Of a stretch of DNA of 64,000 nucleotides, positions 8,630-16,776 are shown one piece after another. The stretch lies in contig NZ_JACHNC010000001.1 in assembly GCF_014205215.1 (NCBI RefSeq), positions 5,027,001 to 5,091,000 on the forward strand. Reading direction: 5' to 3'. The DNA comes from Actinoplanes lobatus. Its GTDB lineage: Bacteria; Actinomycetota; Actinomycetes; Mycobacteriales; Micromonosporaceae. Each line of letters opens with the position of its first letter. Positions within the stretch are counted from its first letter, which is position 1. The translations under genes and the position numbers were made by a program. Below the pieces are notes generated by a model. That model had not been told where the DNA came from. It saw nothing but the letters and a program-made list of their open reading frames with translations, and ran no database searches.

Positions 8630-9202
8630 ATGGAGCCGACCGCCTACCACCACGGGAACCTGCGCCGCGTCATGCTGGACGCCGCGCTCCAGGCCATCGG
8701 CGAGTCCGGCCCCACCGGCTGGAGCCTGCGCGAGCTGGCCCGCCGCGCCGGGGTGTCGCACACCGCGCCCGCACATCACTTCGGTGACAAGACCGGCCTG
8801 CTCACCGCCGTCGCGGCCGAGGGCTTCGACCTGTTCGCCGCGGCCCTCGAGGCGGCCGGCGGCGACTTCCTCGAGGTCGGCGTGGCGTACGTCCGCTTCG
8901 CCGTCCGGTACCGCTCCCACTTCCAGGTGATGTTCCGCCCCGAGCTGTACCGCCCCGCCGACCCCGCGGTGGCCCCGGCCCGGGCCCGCGCCGCCGCCGT
9001 CCTGTCCAGCGGCGGCCGCGCCCTCTCCCCGGACCCGGCCCGCGACCGGCTCGCCACGGTGGCCGCCTGGTCGATGGCCCACGGCTTCGCCGACCTGTGG
9101 CTCAGCGGCGCCCTCGCCGACGCCGCCGAGATCGACCCGGAGGCCTACGCGCGCGACCTCATCACCCTGGCCTTCGGCCACCTCCGTCACCCTAAAGCCT
9201 GA
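8630..9202 (+). CDS. TetR-family regulator with WHG-type C-terminal domain
   Basis: A 190-residue regulator. The N-terminal helix-turn-helix is clear (YHHGNLRRVMLDAALQAI then WSLRELARRAGVSHTAPAHHFGDKTGLL). The C-terminal ligand domain carries the WSMAHGFADLW block typical of the WHG subfamily. It is divergent from the DoxX-like gene, and a 27-bp palindrome plus a partial third copy lies between the start codons, so it most likely represses that gene and itself. The ligand is unknown. Confidence 0.85.
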   Translation: MEPTAYHHGNLRRVMLDAALQAIGESGPTGWSLRELARRAGVSHTAPAHHFGDKTGLLTAVAAEGFDLFAAALEAAGGDFLEVGVAYVRFAVRYRSHFQVMFRPELYRPADPAVAPARARAAAVLSSGGRALSPDPARDRLATVAAWSMAHGFADLWLSGALADAAEIDPEAYARDLITLAFGHLRHPKA

Positions 9203-9404
9203 TCTATCTAGTTTCAGCGCTTCTCATTCAGAAATTGGCGATAAGTCCGATATAAGATCGCTGCTGCAATGGCGCGGAGGCTTCCGACCCACGGCTGACC
9301 CGACGGCGAATGCCCGTGTTCAGCCCGCCCCGCGTCGCCGAGTGATCTCGCGGTGATCTCGGCCGGCAGAACAAATCGGCTCACGCTGCGCGGAGAAGGC
9401 TTCC

Positions 9405-9950
9405 GTGCTCTATCGTTTGCGAGTTCTCGTGGATCACAGCCATAGGGAAATTCGTGAGGTCGTCTGCTACGGGGTATTCGATTTTCTGACTCCACGGCCG
9501 ATCGACTGGACGATCCCGCTGATGAAGAACATCGTCATTTCATATCGTTCCTACAAGCGCACCAGGCCCTTGGTGATCGATGGGCCGGCGGACCGGGACA
9601 GCCGTCCGGTTCCTCGTAAGGAGGCGGTGCGGGAAATCGGGTCGGCCGTCAACATGGCCAACTTCGAAGCGCTGCGGGCGGCCTTCGCCGAGAAGAAGCG
9701 GCGCGAAGAGAAGTACGAGCGCTGGGCCAAGATCGTCGCGGAGGACGATCAGTACGGATACCTTCGCTGGCTGGTGAACGGCGCCGATTCACGCGACTGC
9801 GACGCGATTCTCGTCATCGGTGTCGCCGGGGTGGATTTCAAACGTGCTCCCCTTCTCGTCAGGCATCAACTGGTCGACTACCGCGCGATCGGGACCGAGA
9901 TCGCGAAAATGTGGAGAAACGCAAACCGTCGTGACTACCGGGAAGGCTGA
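9405..9950 (+). CDS. Hypothetical protein, first gene of a three-gene operon
   Basis: I do not recognise this 181-residue protein. It has no signal peptide or membrane segment. The middle (MANFEALRAAFAEKKRREE) is strongly charged and probably helical; the C-terminal part (CDAILVIGVAGVDFKRAPLL) has a beta-alpha look. The GTG start at 9405 has GGAGAAGG five bases upstream. The gene is followed after three bases by a single-pass membrane protein gene and then a VWA gene, so the three are likely co-transcribed. Base composition is less GC-rich than in neighbouring genes, which hints at acquired DNA. Confidence 0.55.
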   Translation: MLYRLRVLVDHSHREIREVVCYGVFDFLTPRPIDWTIPLMKNIVISYRSYKRTRPLVIDGPADRDSRPVPRKEAVREIGSAVNMANFEALRAAFAEKKRREEKYERWAKIVAEDDQYGYLRWLVNGADSRDCDAILVIGVAGVDFKRAPLLVRHQLVDYRAIGTEIAKMWRNANRRDYREG

Positions 9951-9953
9951 CTC

Positions 9954-11048
9954 GTGAAGATGGGCAGCGGGATCGAATTCGAGTGTGGGCACGCGGACCC
10001 GGAGGAGACGGACGAGTTCTCCCCGTACGAGGACGGATACGCCGTGCACGAGGCCGGGCACGTCCTGGTCCGGTACGGCGAATTCGAGACGGCGCTGAAA
10101 TGCATGGAATTCGCGCTGGACCGCGGTGTCGTCCGGGCGGACGACGACGTCATGGTGATCGAGGAGACCGTCGAACGGGCCGGGCGTCCCCGCGAATCCG
10201 TCGTCGCCCCGCCGGTCGCCCGGGTGCCGACCGGCGAGGGCGGGCAACCGCTGCGGCCACCGGTGGACAGGTTCCGCGGCTCGACCGCACTGCTCGTCGC
10301 GGCCGCCCTCCTCGGCGCCTTCCTCGTCGTCGCACAGCTCGACGCCGGGGGCAGGGCCCGCGAGGAGCCGCAGCGACTCAACTCCCTGGTGTTGCAGACC
10401 GTGCCCGAGGGGGAGGCTCAGCAACTGCCGGTGGTCCAGGACGGCGCCGCACACCGGACCGAACCCGAGACGCCGGCCGGCGCTCCGCCGTCGGCCGCCC
10501 CGGAGACGACCGAACCCCTGGACGAGACCGTGACGGTGCTCCGCGGGCCGAACAGGAGGGGCGGCATCAGCACCGCCTTCGTACCCCGGGAACGCGGCAC
10601 GAGGAAGAACGAGTCGCGGATGCGCTGGAAGGAGGTGAAGTCGTCGCGTCTCGTCACCACCCTCCAGTCGCCCGAGGACGCCGAATGCACCTGGCAGTTC
10701 CGCGGCGGCGACGGCACCACATCGGAGTACCGCACGTCGCAGATCGCCGTCGAGCCGGGGGCGGCGCGGAAGGTCGAGGTCCCGGTGACCCGGTGGCGGG
10801 ACGTGACCGCGGTGGCCGAGACCGACCGCGCCGGGCGTGACTGCTTCATGGTCGACCCGGTGTTCGAGCGCACGGGGAAGGACGACACGTCCCCGCGTCC
10901 CGAGTCGACGGTCCCGGACCGCTGGCTGGAGACGGCGGCACCCACGGCGACGCCCGAACCGGCCGGGACGCCCGCGCCCACGGCGGAACCGGAGACGAGC
11001 GACGGTCTACTACAGTCGGCCGACCCAGGGGAGTCAGCGAAGGAGTAG
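9954..11048 (+). CDS. Single-pass membrane protein of unknown function
   Basis: A 364-residue protein with a cytoplasmic N-terminal region of about 108 residues, one membrane helix at residues 111-128 (TALLVAAALLGAFLVVAQLD) and a long Pro/Thr/Glu-rich exterior part holding a beta-rich segment with three Cys residues (TWQFRGGDGTTSEYRTSQIAV and GRDCFMVDPVF). No enzymatic motif is seen. The GTG at 9954 is three bases after the previous stop; an ATG two codons later is an alternative start. The C-terminus overlaps the ribosome site of the downstream VWA gene, so the two are probably coupled. Confidence 0.6.
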   Translation: MKMGSGIEFECGHADPEETDEFSPYEDGYAVHEAGHVLVRYGEFETALKCMEFALDRGVVRADDDVMVIEETVERAGRPRESVVAPPVARVPTGEGGQPLRPPVDRFRGSTALLVAAALLGAFLVVAQLDAGGRAREEPQRLNSLVLQTVPEGEAQQLPVVQDGAAHRTEPETPAGAPPSAAPETTEPLDETVTVLRGPNRRGGISTAFVPRERGTRKNESRMRWKEVKSSRLVTTLQSPEDAECTWQFRGGDGTTSEYRTSQIAVEPGAARKVEVPVTRWRDVTAVAETDRAGRDCFMVDPVFERTGKDDTSPRPESTVPDRWLETAAPTATPEPAGTPAPTAEPETSDGLLQSADPGESAKE

Positions 11049-11052
11049 TGCC

Positions 11053-12369
11053 TTGCGCGTCACCGCCCACCTCGATGTCGAGATGATCGCCATCGAGACC
11101 GAGGACCAGGTCTCCGTGATGATCGAGCTGGCCGCGCCGCCCGCGCCCGCCGACGGCGCCGAGCGGGCGCCCAGCACCCTCGTGGTGGTGCTGGACCGCA
11201 GCGGCTCGATGAGCGGCGGCCGGCTCGACGGGGCGAAGAGCGCGCTGACCGGGCTCGTCGACCGCCTGGATCCCCGCGACCACTTCGGCCTGGTCGTCTT
11301 CGACGACCGGGTCGACGTGGTGGTGCCCGCCCGGCGGCTGACCGACAAGGCGGCGGCCAAACGGGCCATCGCCGGGGTGGAGGCGCGCAACAGCACCGAC
11401 CTGTCCGGCGGCTACCTGCGCGGGCTCCAGGAGGCCCGCCGGGTGGCCGGGCCGGCCGGCGCCACCGTCCTGATCATCAGCGACGGGCACGCCAACGCCG
11501 GCATCACCGACCCGGAGGCGCTGGCCCGGATCGCGGCCGAGGCGTACACGCACGGGGTCACCACGTCGACGCTCGGGTTCGGGCTGGGCTACGACGAGCG
11601 GATCATGTCGGCGATCGCCCGGGGCGGCTCCGGCAACGAGCACTTCGCCGAGGAGCCGGACACCGCCATCGCGCTGATCGCCGGCGAGGTCCAGGCCCTG
11701 CTGGCGCAGACCGTCCAGGCCGCCTCGCTGCACGTCCGGCTCGCCCCGGTGGTCCGCGGCGTGCTGGTGGTCAACGACCTGCCCGCCAACGTGGTCGACG
11801 ACGGCCTGCTCATCGAGCTGGGCGGCTTCTACGCCGACGAGACCCGGAAGCTGGTGCTCACCTTCGAGGTGCCGGCGGTCGCCGCGCTGGGCCTGGCCGA
11901 GATCGCGACGCTGACCTTCACCCATGTGGAGCTGCCGGCGCTGGCCCAGCACACGGTGACGGTTCCGGTGCACGTCAACGTGGTGCCCGGCGACGTGGCC
12001 GCCGGCCGGGTGCCCGACCCGGTGGTTCGCACCGAGCTGGTCTATCTGCGCGCCCAGCGGGCCAAACGACGGGCATCCGAGCTGCTCAACCAGGGTGACT
12101 CGACGGCCGCGCTGGAGGAGATCCGGCAGGCCCGGGAGGAGATCGGCAAGGCGCGGGCGGACGCTCCGGAGTCCCTGGCCGCCGACCTCGCCGAGGAGGC
12201 CGCGACACTCGACTACCTGGCGCACGAGACCGAGATGGGCTCGGCCTCGCGCGCCGGTAAGTTCATGTCCGCCAGCTCCCGGGCCCGCCTCCAGAAGCGC
12301 GGCCGGCGGTACGACACCCCGCCCGTCCCGCCCACCGAGGAGTCGGACCCCGACGAGGACGAGGCCTAG
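11053..12369 (+). CDS. VWA-domain protein with intact MIDAS
   Basis: A 438-residue cytoplasmic protein. A von Willebrand A domain spans about residues 40-215 and has a complete metal-ion-dependent adhesion site: Asp48-x-Ser50-x-Ser52 (DRSGSMS), the Thr in NSTDLSGG and the Asp in ISDGHAN. A beta-rich region and a helical, charged C-terminus follow (LLNQGDSTAALEEIRQAREEIGKA, then an acidic tail). The start is the TTG at 11053, the only start codon that sits properly (seven bases) behind the AGGAG site at 11041-11045. Its stop overlaps, tail to tail, the stop of the TIR-like gene on the other strand. Confidence 0.8.
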   Translation: MRVTAHLDVEMIAIETEDQVSVMIELAAPPAPADGAERAPSTLVVVLDRSGSMSGGRLDGAKSALTGLVDRLDPRDHFGLVVFDDRVDVVVPARRLTDKAAAKRAIAGVEARNSTDLSGGYLRGLQEARRVAGPAGATVLIISDGHANAGITDPEALARIAAEAYTHGVTTSTLGFGLGYDERIMSAIARGGSGNEHFAEEPDTAIALIAGEVQALLAQTVQAASLHVRLAPVVRGVLVVNDLPANVVDDGLLIELGGFYADETRKLVLTFEVPAVAALGLAEIATLTFTHVELPALAQHTVTVPVHVNVVPGDVAAGRVPDPVVRTELVYLRAQRAKRRASELLNQGDSTAALEEIRQAREEIGKARADAPESLAADLAEEAATLDYLAHETEMGSASRAGKFMSASSRARLQKRGRRYDTPPVPPTEESDPDEDEA

Positions 12370-13025
12370 CGACGGCGATGGGCGGCGAGATCGGCGAACC
12401 GGTGCGGGTGCTGCCAGTCACCACCCGCCCGGTCGACCGGGCAGCCGGCGTTCTCCAGACGCTGGGCGACCTTGTTGCGCCAGTCCACCGACGCGCTGAC
12501 CGTCACGTAGTTGAGACCGGCCAGATCGGCGGTGCGCCGCATGTCGCCCGCCTCCAGGATGATGGTGTGGTCCGGCAGCGCGGCCAGGGCCATGCCGAGT
12601 TCGAGAAACACGTTCGGCCGCGCCTGGCAGCCGGTCGACAGTTCGGCGGTGGTGTCCGAGGCCTCGCGCAGTTCGGGGTGCAGCTGCACTCGGTCGTCGG
12701 GGGTCAGTAGCGCGACGACCGCCTGGGCCTCCCGCACGGCGCGGGTCACCACCTCGGTCAGCGACGGCGCGCCCTTGCCGGTGGCGCGGACCAGGTGTTC
12801 CCACTCCTGCGGCTTCAATCCGAGGGCACGCAGAAAATCGAAGATCGCATTGCGTACGTCCAGATCGCGGCCGTGGATGACGAAGACGGTTCGCGGATCC
12901 TCCGCCTGCCGGACGCTGTCGTTACGCGGTGCGGCGGCGCCCCGGCTGCCCACTTCGTTCTCGTCGCCGAACGCCACGTTCGTACCGTGAAATTCTTTGA
13001 TCTTGTTTCGTTGACCCTTGCCCAT
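12366..13025 (-). CDS. TIR-like effector protein (CAP12/PycTIR-type) with N-terminal adaptor-like motif
   Basis: A 219-residue cytoplasmic protein. Residues 46-175 match the predicted nucleotide-binding TIR-like domain found in CBASS CAP12 and Pycsar TIR effectors: TVFVIHGRDLDVRNAIFDFL, then GKGAPSLTEVV, VVALLTPDDRV and ARPNVFLELGMALAAL, where Glu142 is the probable catalytic residue for NAD cleavage. The first 20 residues carry a motif (QRNKIKEFHGTNVAFG) also present at the C-terminus of the membrane protein encoded four bases upstream. It is the last gene of a three-gene operon divergent from a SARP-macro regulator. NADase activity and a defence role are inference from the family, not shown here. 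Confidence 0.82.
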   Translation of the reverse strand: MGKGQRNKIKEFHGTNVAFGDENEVGSRGAAAPRNDSVRQAEDPRTVFVIHGRDLDVRNAIFDFLRALGLKPQEWEHLVRATGKGAPSLTEVVTRAVREAQAVVALLTPDDRVQLHPELREASDTTAELSTGCQARPNVFLELGMALAALPDHTIILEAGDMRRTADLAGLNYVTVSASVDWRNKVAQRLENAGCPVDRAGGDWQHPHRFADLAAHRRR

Positions 13026-13029
13026 TTCC

Positions 13030-14760
13030 TCACTTCTCCTGGTCCGTCTTGGGTTCCTCCTTGTCCGGCGACTTGTCACCCGCCTTGCCCTTGCCGAACA
13101 CGACGTTCTTGGAATGGAGTTCGCCGATCTTGTTCTGTTGGCGATGGATCACCGTTCGGATGTCGTCCTCCAACGAGGAGGTGTCGATGTTGCGGCTCTT
13201 CAGATAGTCGGCGAGCCCGTTGCGGAGGGCCTGCATGAGAAACGCGATGGTCCGGTTGATGTCCTGCACCGCGTTCGGGTGGACCATGATCACTCCTTCC
13301 GCCAATTTCTCCCGGATGGAGTAGGCGGCGCCGCGGCCCACGGGTTTGTTGTGCCGGATCTGGTAGTTCGTGAACCAGGCGGCGGAGAGGCGCTGGGTGA
13401 GGCGATAGAGATCGCTCGGGAGCCAGAGCAGACCGCGAACGGCGGCCCGCCAGACGCGGGTCGAGCCCAGGCGGACCGCCGCGGTGCCGTGTGTCCACCA
13501 GTCCGCGGGCAACCGGTGAATCACCGATGATCCGCCGAACGACATCAGCGGAAGGATCAGTGTGTCGATGTGCAGCATCAGGTTGTCGCCGGTCAGATCG
13601 GCCCGGAGGAACAGGGTCAGGATGATCCGCTCGTCCCAGTTGACGACCGGGACCTGGTAGCACTGGTAAGTGCGCCGGGTCGCGGTCGGATCGGTGAGGC
13701 CGGCGAGCATCCGTTCCAGCGGGAGCCAGCAGTCGGGCACCGTCTGGAGGCCGTGCCCGTCGAGGTAGGTCCGGTAGCCCACCCATGATCCGGGCAGGGC
13801 GTCGGTGAGGGCGACCCCTTCCAGCGCGCGGTGCAGGGACACCAGATCGACGGGTTTGGGCTTCTTCTTGGAGCCGTCCGCCGTGGTGCGTCCCCTGGCG
13901 ACGTCGATGTCGAACTGGAACTGGTCGATGACCGAGCCGCTGCCCACGAACGTGTTCTCCAGAAAGGTGTCCCGGCGGGCCCCGAAGTCGTAGGTGACGA
14001 CCCGGGCCAGGGCGTTCTCCGATGTCTGCGGCGGTTCGGGGGTGTCGTACAGGTCGGCGAGGCGTCTCGCCAGCCGGGCCGGCAGGGGCGGCGCCTGCGC
14101 CCGGGGCGGCAGCTTGCCGTCGCGGCCCGGCCGTCCGGTCAGCGCCCGCCGAGCTCGTGCCACGACCACGGCGGCGTCGAGGATGCCGATGATCAGGACG
14201 ACACCGGCGGCCATCCCGGCGACCATCGCCTCCCGGCGGCCGACCGCCTGCCAGAGCCCGTATCCGGTGAGCGCCAGGGCCGCGACCGTGACCGCGGCGC
14301 ACAACAGGATGAGCTGCCGCCAGGACTCCTTCTGCCGCCGGTACCAGGTCACCGCATTGCCTACGGTCAGCGCCTTCCGGCGCATGAATCGCCGGACCAC
14401 GACGGCCACGGCGATCCAGGCCATGGTCGCGCCGACCGCCACGAGACGGCCGTGGACCCACCACCGGGAGACGAGCGTGACGACCATGGCGAGCAGGACC
14501 AGCCCGAGGGCGGTGTCCCGGATGCGCTGCCAGCGCCGGGCCCACCAGGCGTGGCGGATGACTGCGGTGCTGTCGGCACCGTAGTTCGGCCCCCACGCCC
14601 GGTGCCGCTCGCCGAGGAAGAGTTCGAGTACGGCGTTCCGGAGGCCGGCGTCCATGTGCATCGAGGCGCAGAGCTGGCGGGTCGGCGTGCTCGTCCACGA
14701 GCGGTGCGGTTCCTCCTCCGGAACGTCCATGGCCGAGGGTCTTTCCTGGAGGGTCGTCAT
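13030..14760 (-). CDS. Four-TM membrane protein with long cytoplasmic tail, partner of the TIR protein
   Basis: I do not recognise this 576-residue family. Four membrane helices lie at about 83-98, 107-122, 150-168 and 179-200, followed by a soluble region of some 370 residues with a mixed alpha/beta appearance. Residues 541-556 (QQNKIGELHSKNVVFG) match the N-terminal motif of the TIR protein at 10 of 16 positions, and a charged tail follows. The ATG at 14760 overlaps the stop of the upstream gene (ATGA), and the TIR gene starts four bases after this stop, so production of the three proteins is coupled. A plausible role is a membrane sensor or scaffold that recruits or restrains the TIR effector. 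Confidence 0.68.
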   Translation of the reverse strand: MTTLQERPSAMDVPEEEPHRSWTSTPTRQLCASMHMDAGLRNAVLELFLGERHRAWGPNYGADSTAVIRHAWWARRWQRIRDTALGLVLLAMVVTLVSRWWVHGRLVAVGATMAWIAVAVVVRRFMRRKALTVGNAVTWYRRQKESWRQLILLCAAVTVAALALTGYGLWQAVGRREAMVAGMAAGVVLIIGILDAAVVVARARRALTGRPGRDGKLPPRAQAPPLPARLARRLADLYDTPEPPQTSENALARVVTYDFGARRDTFLENTFVGSGSVIDQFQFDIDVARGRTTADGSKKKPKPVDLVSLHRALEGVALTDALPGSWVGYRTYLDGHGLQTVPDCWLPLERMLAGLTDPTATRRTYQCYQVPVVNWDERIILTLFLRADLTGDNLMLHIDTLILPLMSFGGSSVIHRLPADWWTHGTAAVRLGSTRVWRAAVRGLLWLPSDLYRLTQRLSAAWFTNYQIRHNKPVGRGAAYSIREKLAEGVIMVHPNAVQDINRTIAFLMQALRNGLADYLKSRNIDTSSLEDDIRTVIHRQQNKIGELHSKNVVFGKGKAGDKSPDKEEPKTDQEK

Positions 14761-15263
14761 CGGGGGACGACCTCGTACGGCGGATTCAGCGGCGCCAGGT
14801 CGGCCGCGTCCGGCACCCGCAACTGCCGCCGGACGGCGCGGTAGAAGTCGAACAGGGCCGCGAGCGCGCGTTCCCGCGGGGGATCGTGCGGATAGTCGGC
14901 GGCCCGGGGATCGATCCCGGTCGCCGCCGTGACCTGGAGGGCCCACGCGTGGCGCACGAACCGCCGCGCGGCCAACTGGACCGGCTCGTCGGCCAGGATC
15001 CGGACCTCCGTCATGAGGGTCTGCAACTGGCCGCGTTCCCGGCGGATCTGTTCCAGACTCGCGGGCTGGTCCGCCGTGCGGAGTGCCGCGTGATGTTCTG
15101 CGAGATCGAGAATGGTGCGGGCGCACGCCGCGAATTCCGCGCACGTGCCCTGGATCGCGTTGTCCCAGCGGGTGCCCAGCGCGCTCCGGTGCCGCATTCT
15201 CTCGATCATGAGGGTGGGAACCGAGCCCGCTATCGCGCCGATCACGATCGACAACAGCATCAT
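14757..15263 (-). CDS. Small membrane-anchored protein, first gene of the TIR operon
   Basis: A 168-residue protein with one N-terminal hydrophobic helix (MMLLSIVIGAIAGSVPTLMI) and a charged, probably all-helical soluble part. I see no catalytic motif and do not recognise the family. The ATG at 15263 is chosen because GGAGGA stands nine bases upstream; an ATG nine codons earlier lies ahead of that site. The stop overlaps the start of the membrane-protein gene. Being first in the operon and membrane-tethered, it may act with the four-TM protein. Confidence 0.62.
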   Translation of the reverse strand: MMLLSIVIGAIAGSVPTLMIERMRHRSALGTRWDNAIQGTCAEFAACARTILDLAEHHAALRTADQPASLEQIRRERGQLQTLMTEVRILADEPVQLAARRFVRHAWALQVTAATGIDPRAADYPHDPPRERALAALFDFYRAVRRQLRVPDAADLAPLNPPYEVVPR

Positions 15264-15433
15264 GGCGTTGTGTCCTCCGTCATCGATCATCGCTATCGCC
15301 TTCCGCTGATGCGCGAGCGCTCGTGATTCCGTAGATTCGGCTCATCCGGTCGCGTCCTCTCCGCGCCGGAACCCGCGTCAAAAATTGATCAACGCCGTCA
15401 GTTCCGGTCACCGACTCATAGGAAATCCGAAGG

Positions 15434-16771
15434 ATGCTTCCCGCAAAAGGTTCCGGGCGCTTCCCGATCGCTTCCGGAACGCTTCCGGTCCTCACCGTCC
15501 TGGGACCCGCCGCATTGACCGTCGAGGGCGGGCCGTGGCGGCTGTCGCCGCGGTCGGTCGCCGTTCTGCTGCGGCTCGCCGTGGACGCCGGGGAGTATGT
15601 GCCGGTGGACCGGATCTACCGGGACGTGTGGCGGGACGCCGGCGGCCGGGTCGGCCGGCACGAGCGCACCCAGGTACAGAAGGCCGTCAACGAGATCCGC
15701 AAGGCCGGGACCGGGCTGGTCGAGACGTACCGGCTCGGCCGTACCGCGTCGTACCGGTTGGGGCTGGCCCCGGACCGGATCGACTTCCTGCACTACCGGG
15801 ATCTGATCGAGCGGGCGCGCCGCTCGGACGCCGCGACCGCGGTGGACCTGCTGCGCGAGGCGTCGGAGCTGTGGCGGGGGAGCCCGCTGCCGGAGGTGGC
15901 GCGTCTCCCCTTCGCGAAGCCGGTCATCGACGGCCTGGCCGACCTGCGTGCCGCCGCCGACCGTGACCTTTTGCAGGCGTACGTGGACATCGGCCGCTAC
16001 GAGGAGGCGCTCGGGCTCGCCGAACGCCTGATCGCCGGTGGCCCCGACCACGACGGGCTGTCGATTGTGGTCGGCGATCTGCGGCGCCGGTTACGGGCCG
16101 GCCGCAGGGACCTGCTGCGCCGCACGCTCGACGGCGTGCGGCCGTTCGTGGTCTCGGTAGTGGTGGGCGACATCTTCGCGGAGGACGACGTCCATCTGGC
16201 CATCGGCTTCACCGACACCTTCGACACCGACTCCCGGGCCGACATCGTGATCAGCGGCGGATCGCTGCAGGCGGAGGCCGCCCGCAGGCTCTTCGGCGAC
16301 GACCGGGAACTGCTCGATCGCCGGTTGCGGGGCGCGCTGACGGGCGTCGAGCCGCGGACCCGTGAGATGCGGGCGGCCAAGCGCCGCGGCAAGCTGATCC
16401 GATATCCGGTCGGCACGGTCGCCACCCTCCGGGCCGGCGGACGGCTGCTGTTCGCCGTGGCGTACAGCAGGATGGGCAACGACCTGGTCGCCCGGTCCTC
16501 CGAGCAGGACGTGGCGGTCAGCCTGGAACGGCTGTGGGACGCGGTCTATCTGCGCGGCCAGCTGCGGCCGGTGGCCGTGCCGCTGATCGGCGCGGGACTG
16601 TCCCGGATCGCCTCGGCCACGCCGGACGAGCTGATCACGATGCTCGCCGGCTCGTTCGCCGCCCGTAACCGGGCCGTCCGGATCAGTCCCGAGCTGCGGA
16701 TCGTCCTCCGCCCCGAGGACGTGTCAAGGGTCGACCTCGGGGCGCTGGCCCGGTTCCTCGAGAGACAGTGA
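15434..16771 (+). CDS. SARP/BTAD-type regulator fused to a ThsA-like macro domain
   Basis: A 445-residue protein that joins a DNA-binding module to a nucleotide-binding-type module. Residues 20-112 are an OmpR-like winged helix (PVLTVLGPAALTV at the start, then RTQVQKAVNEIRKAG), residues 115-225 a BTAD helical domain (IDFLHYRDLIERARR, ASELWRGSPLPEV), as in SARP regulators. Residues 238-430 match the macro domain described in Thoeris ThsA and common in actinobacteria (VGDIFAEDDVHLAIGFTDTFDTD, LIRYPVGTVA, FAVAYSRMGNDLVARSS, AVPLIGAGLSRI). An in-frame stop at 15419 leaves the ATG at 15434 as the only usable start. It is divergent from the TIR operon and probably controls it. Confidence 0.8.
   Translation: MLPAKGSGRFPIASGTLPVLTVLGPAALTVEGGPWRLSPRSVAVLLRLAVDAGEYVPVDRIYRDVWRDAGGRVGRHERTQVQKAVNEIRKAGTGLVETYRLGRTASYRLGLAPDRIDFLHYRDLIERARRSDAATAVDLLREASELWRGSPLPEVARLPFAKPVIDGLADLRAAADRDLLQAYVDIGRYEEALGLAERLIAGGPDHDGLSIVVGDLRRRLRAGRRDLLRRTLDGVRPFVVSVVVGDIFAEDDVHLAIGFTDTFDTDSRADIVISGGSLQAEAARRLFGDDRELLDRRLRGALTGVEPRTREMRAAKRRGKLIRYPVGTVATLRAGGRLLFAVAYSRMGNDLVARSSEQDVAVSLERLWDAVYLRGQLRPVAVPLIGAGLSRIASATPDELITMLAGSFAARNRAVRISPELRIVLRPEDVSRVDLGALARFLERQ
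15458..15490 (+). repeat. Three heptamer direct repeats at 11-bp spacing (SARP-box-like)
   Basis: CGCTTCC occurs at 15458-15464, 15469-15475 and 15480-15486, each followed by a four-base spacer, and a variant TGCTTCC lies at 15435-15441. SARP proteins are known to bind heptamer direct repeats with one helical turn of 11 bp. The repeats lie in the first codons of the SARP-macro gene; because 11 is not a multiple of three they fall in different frames, so they do not arise from a repeated peptide. Confidence 0.55.
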
Positions 16772-16776
16772 GTCGC

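Noticed and set aside
9214..9495. A 93-codon minus-strand open frame in the gap after the TetR gene.
   Set aside because: No ribosome site, no recognisable domain, and it overlaps the well-placed start of the plus-strand gene at 9405.
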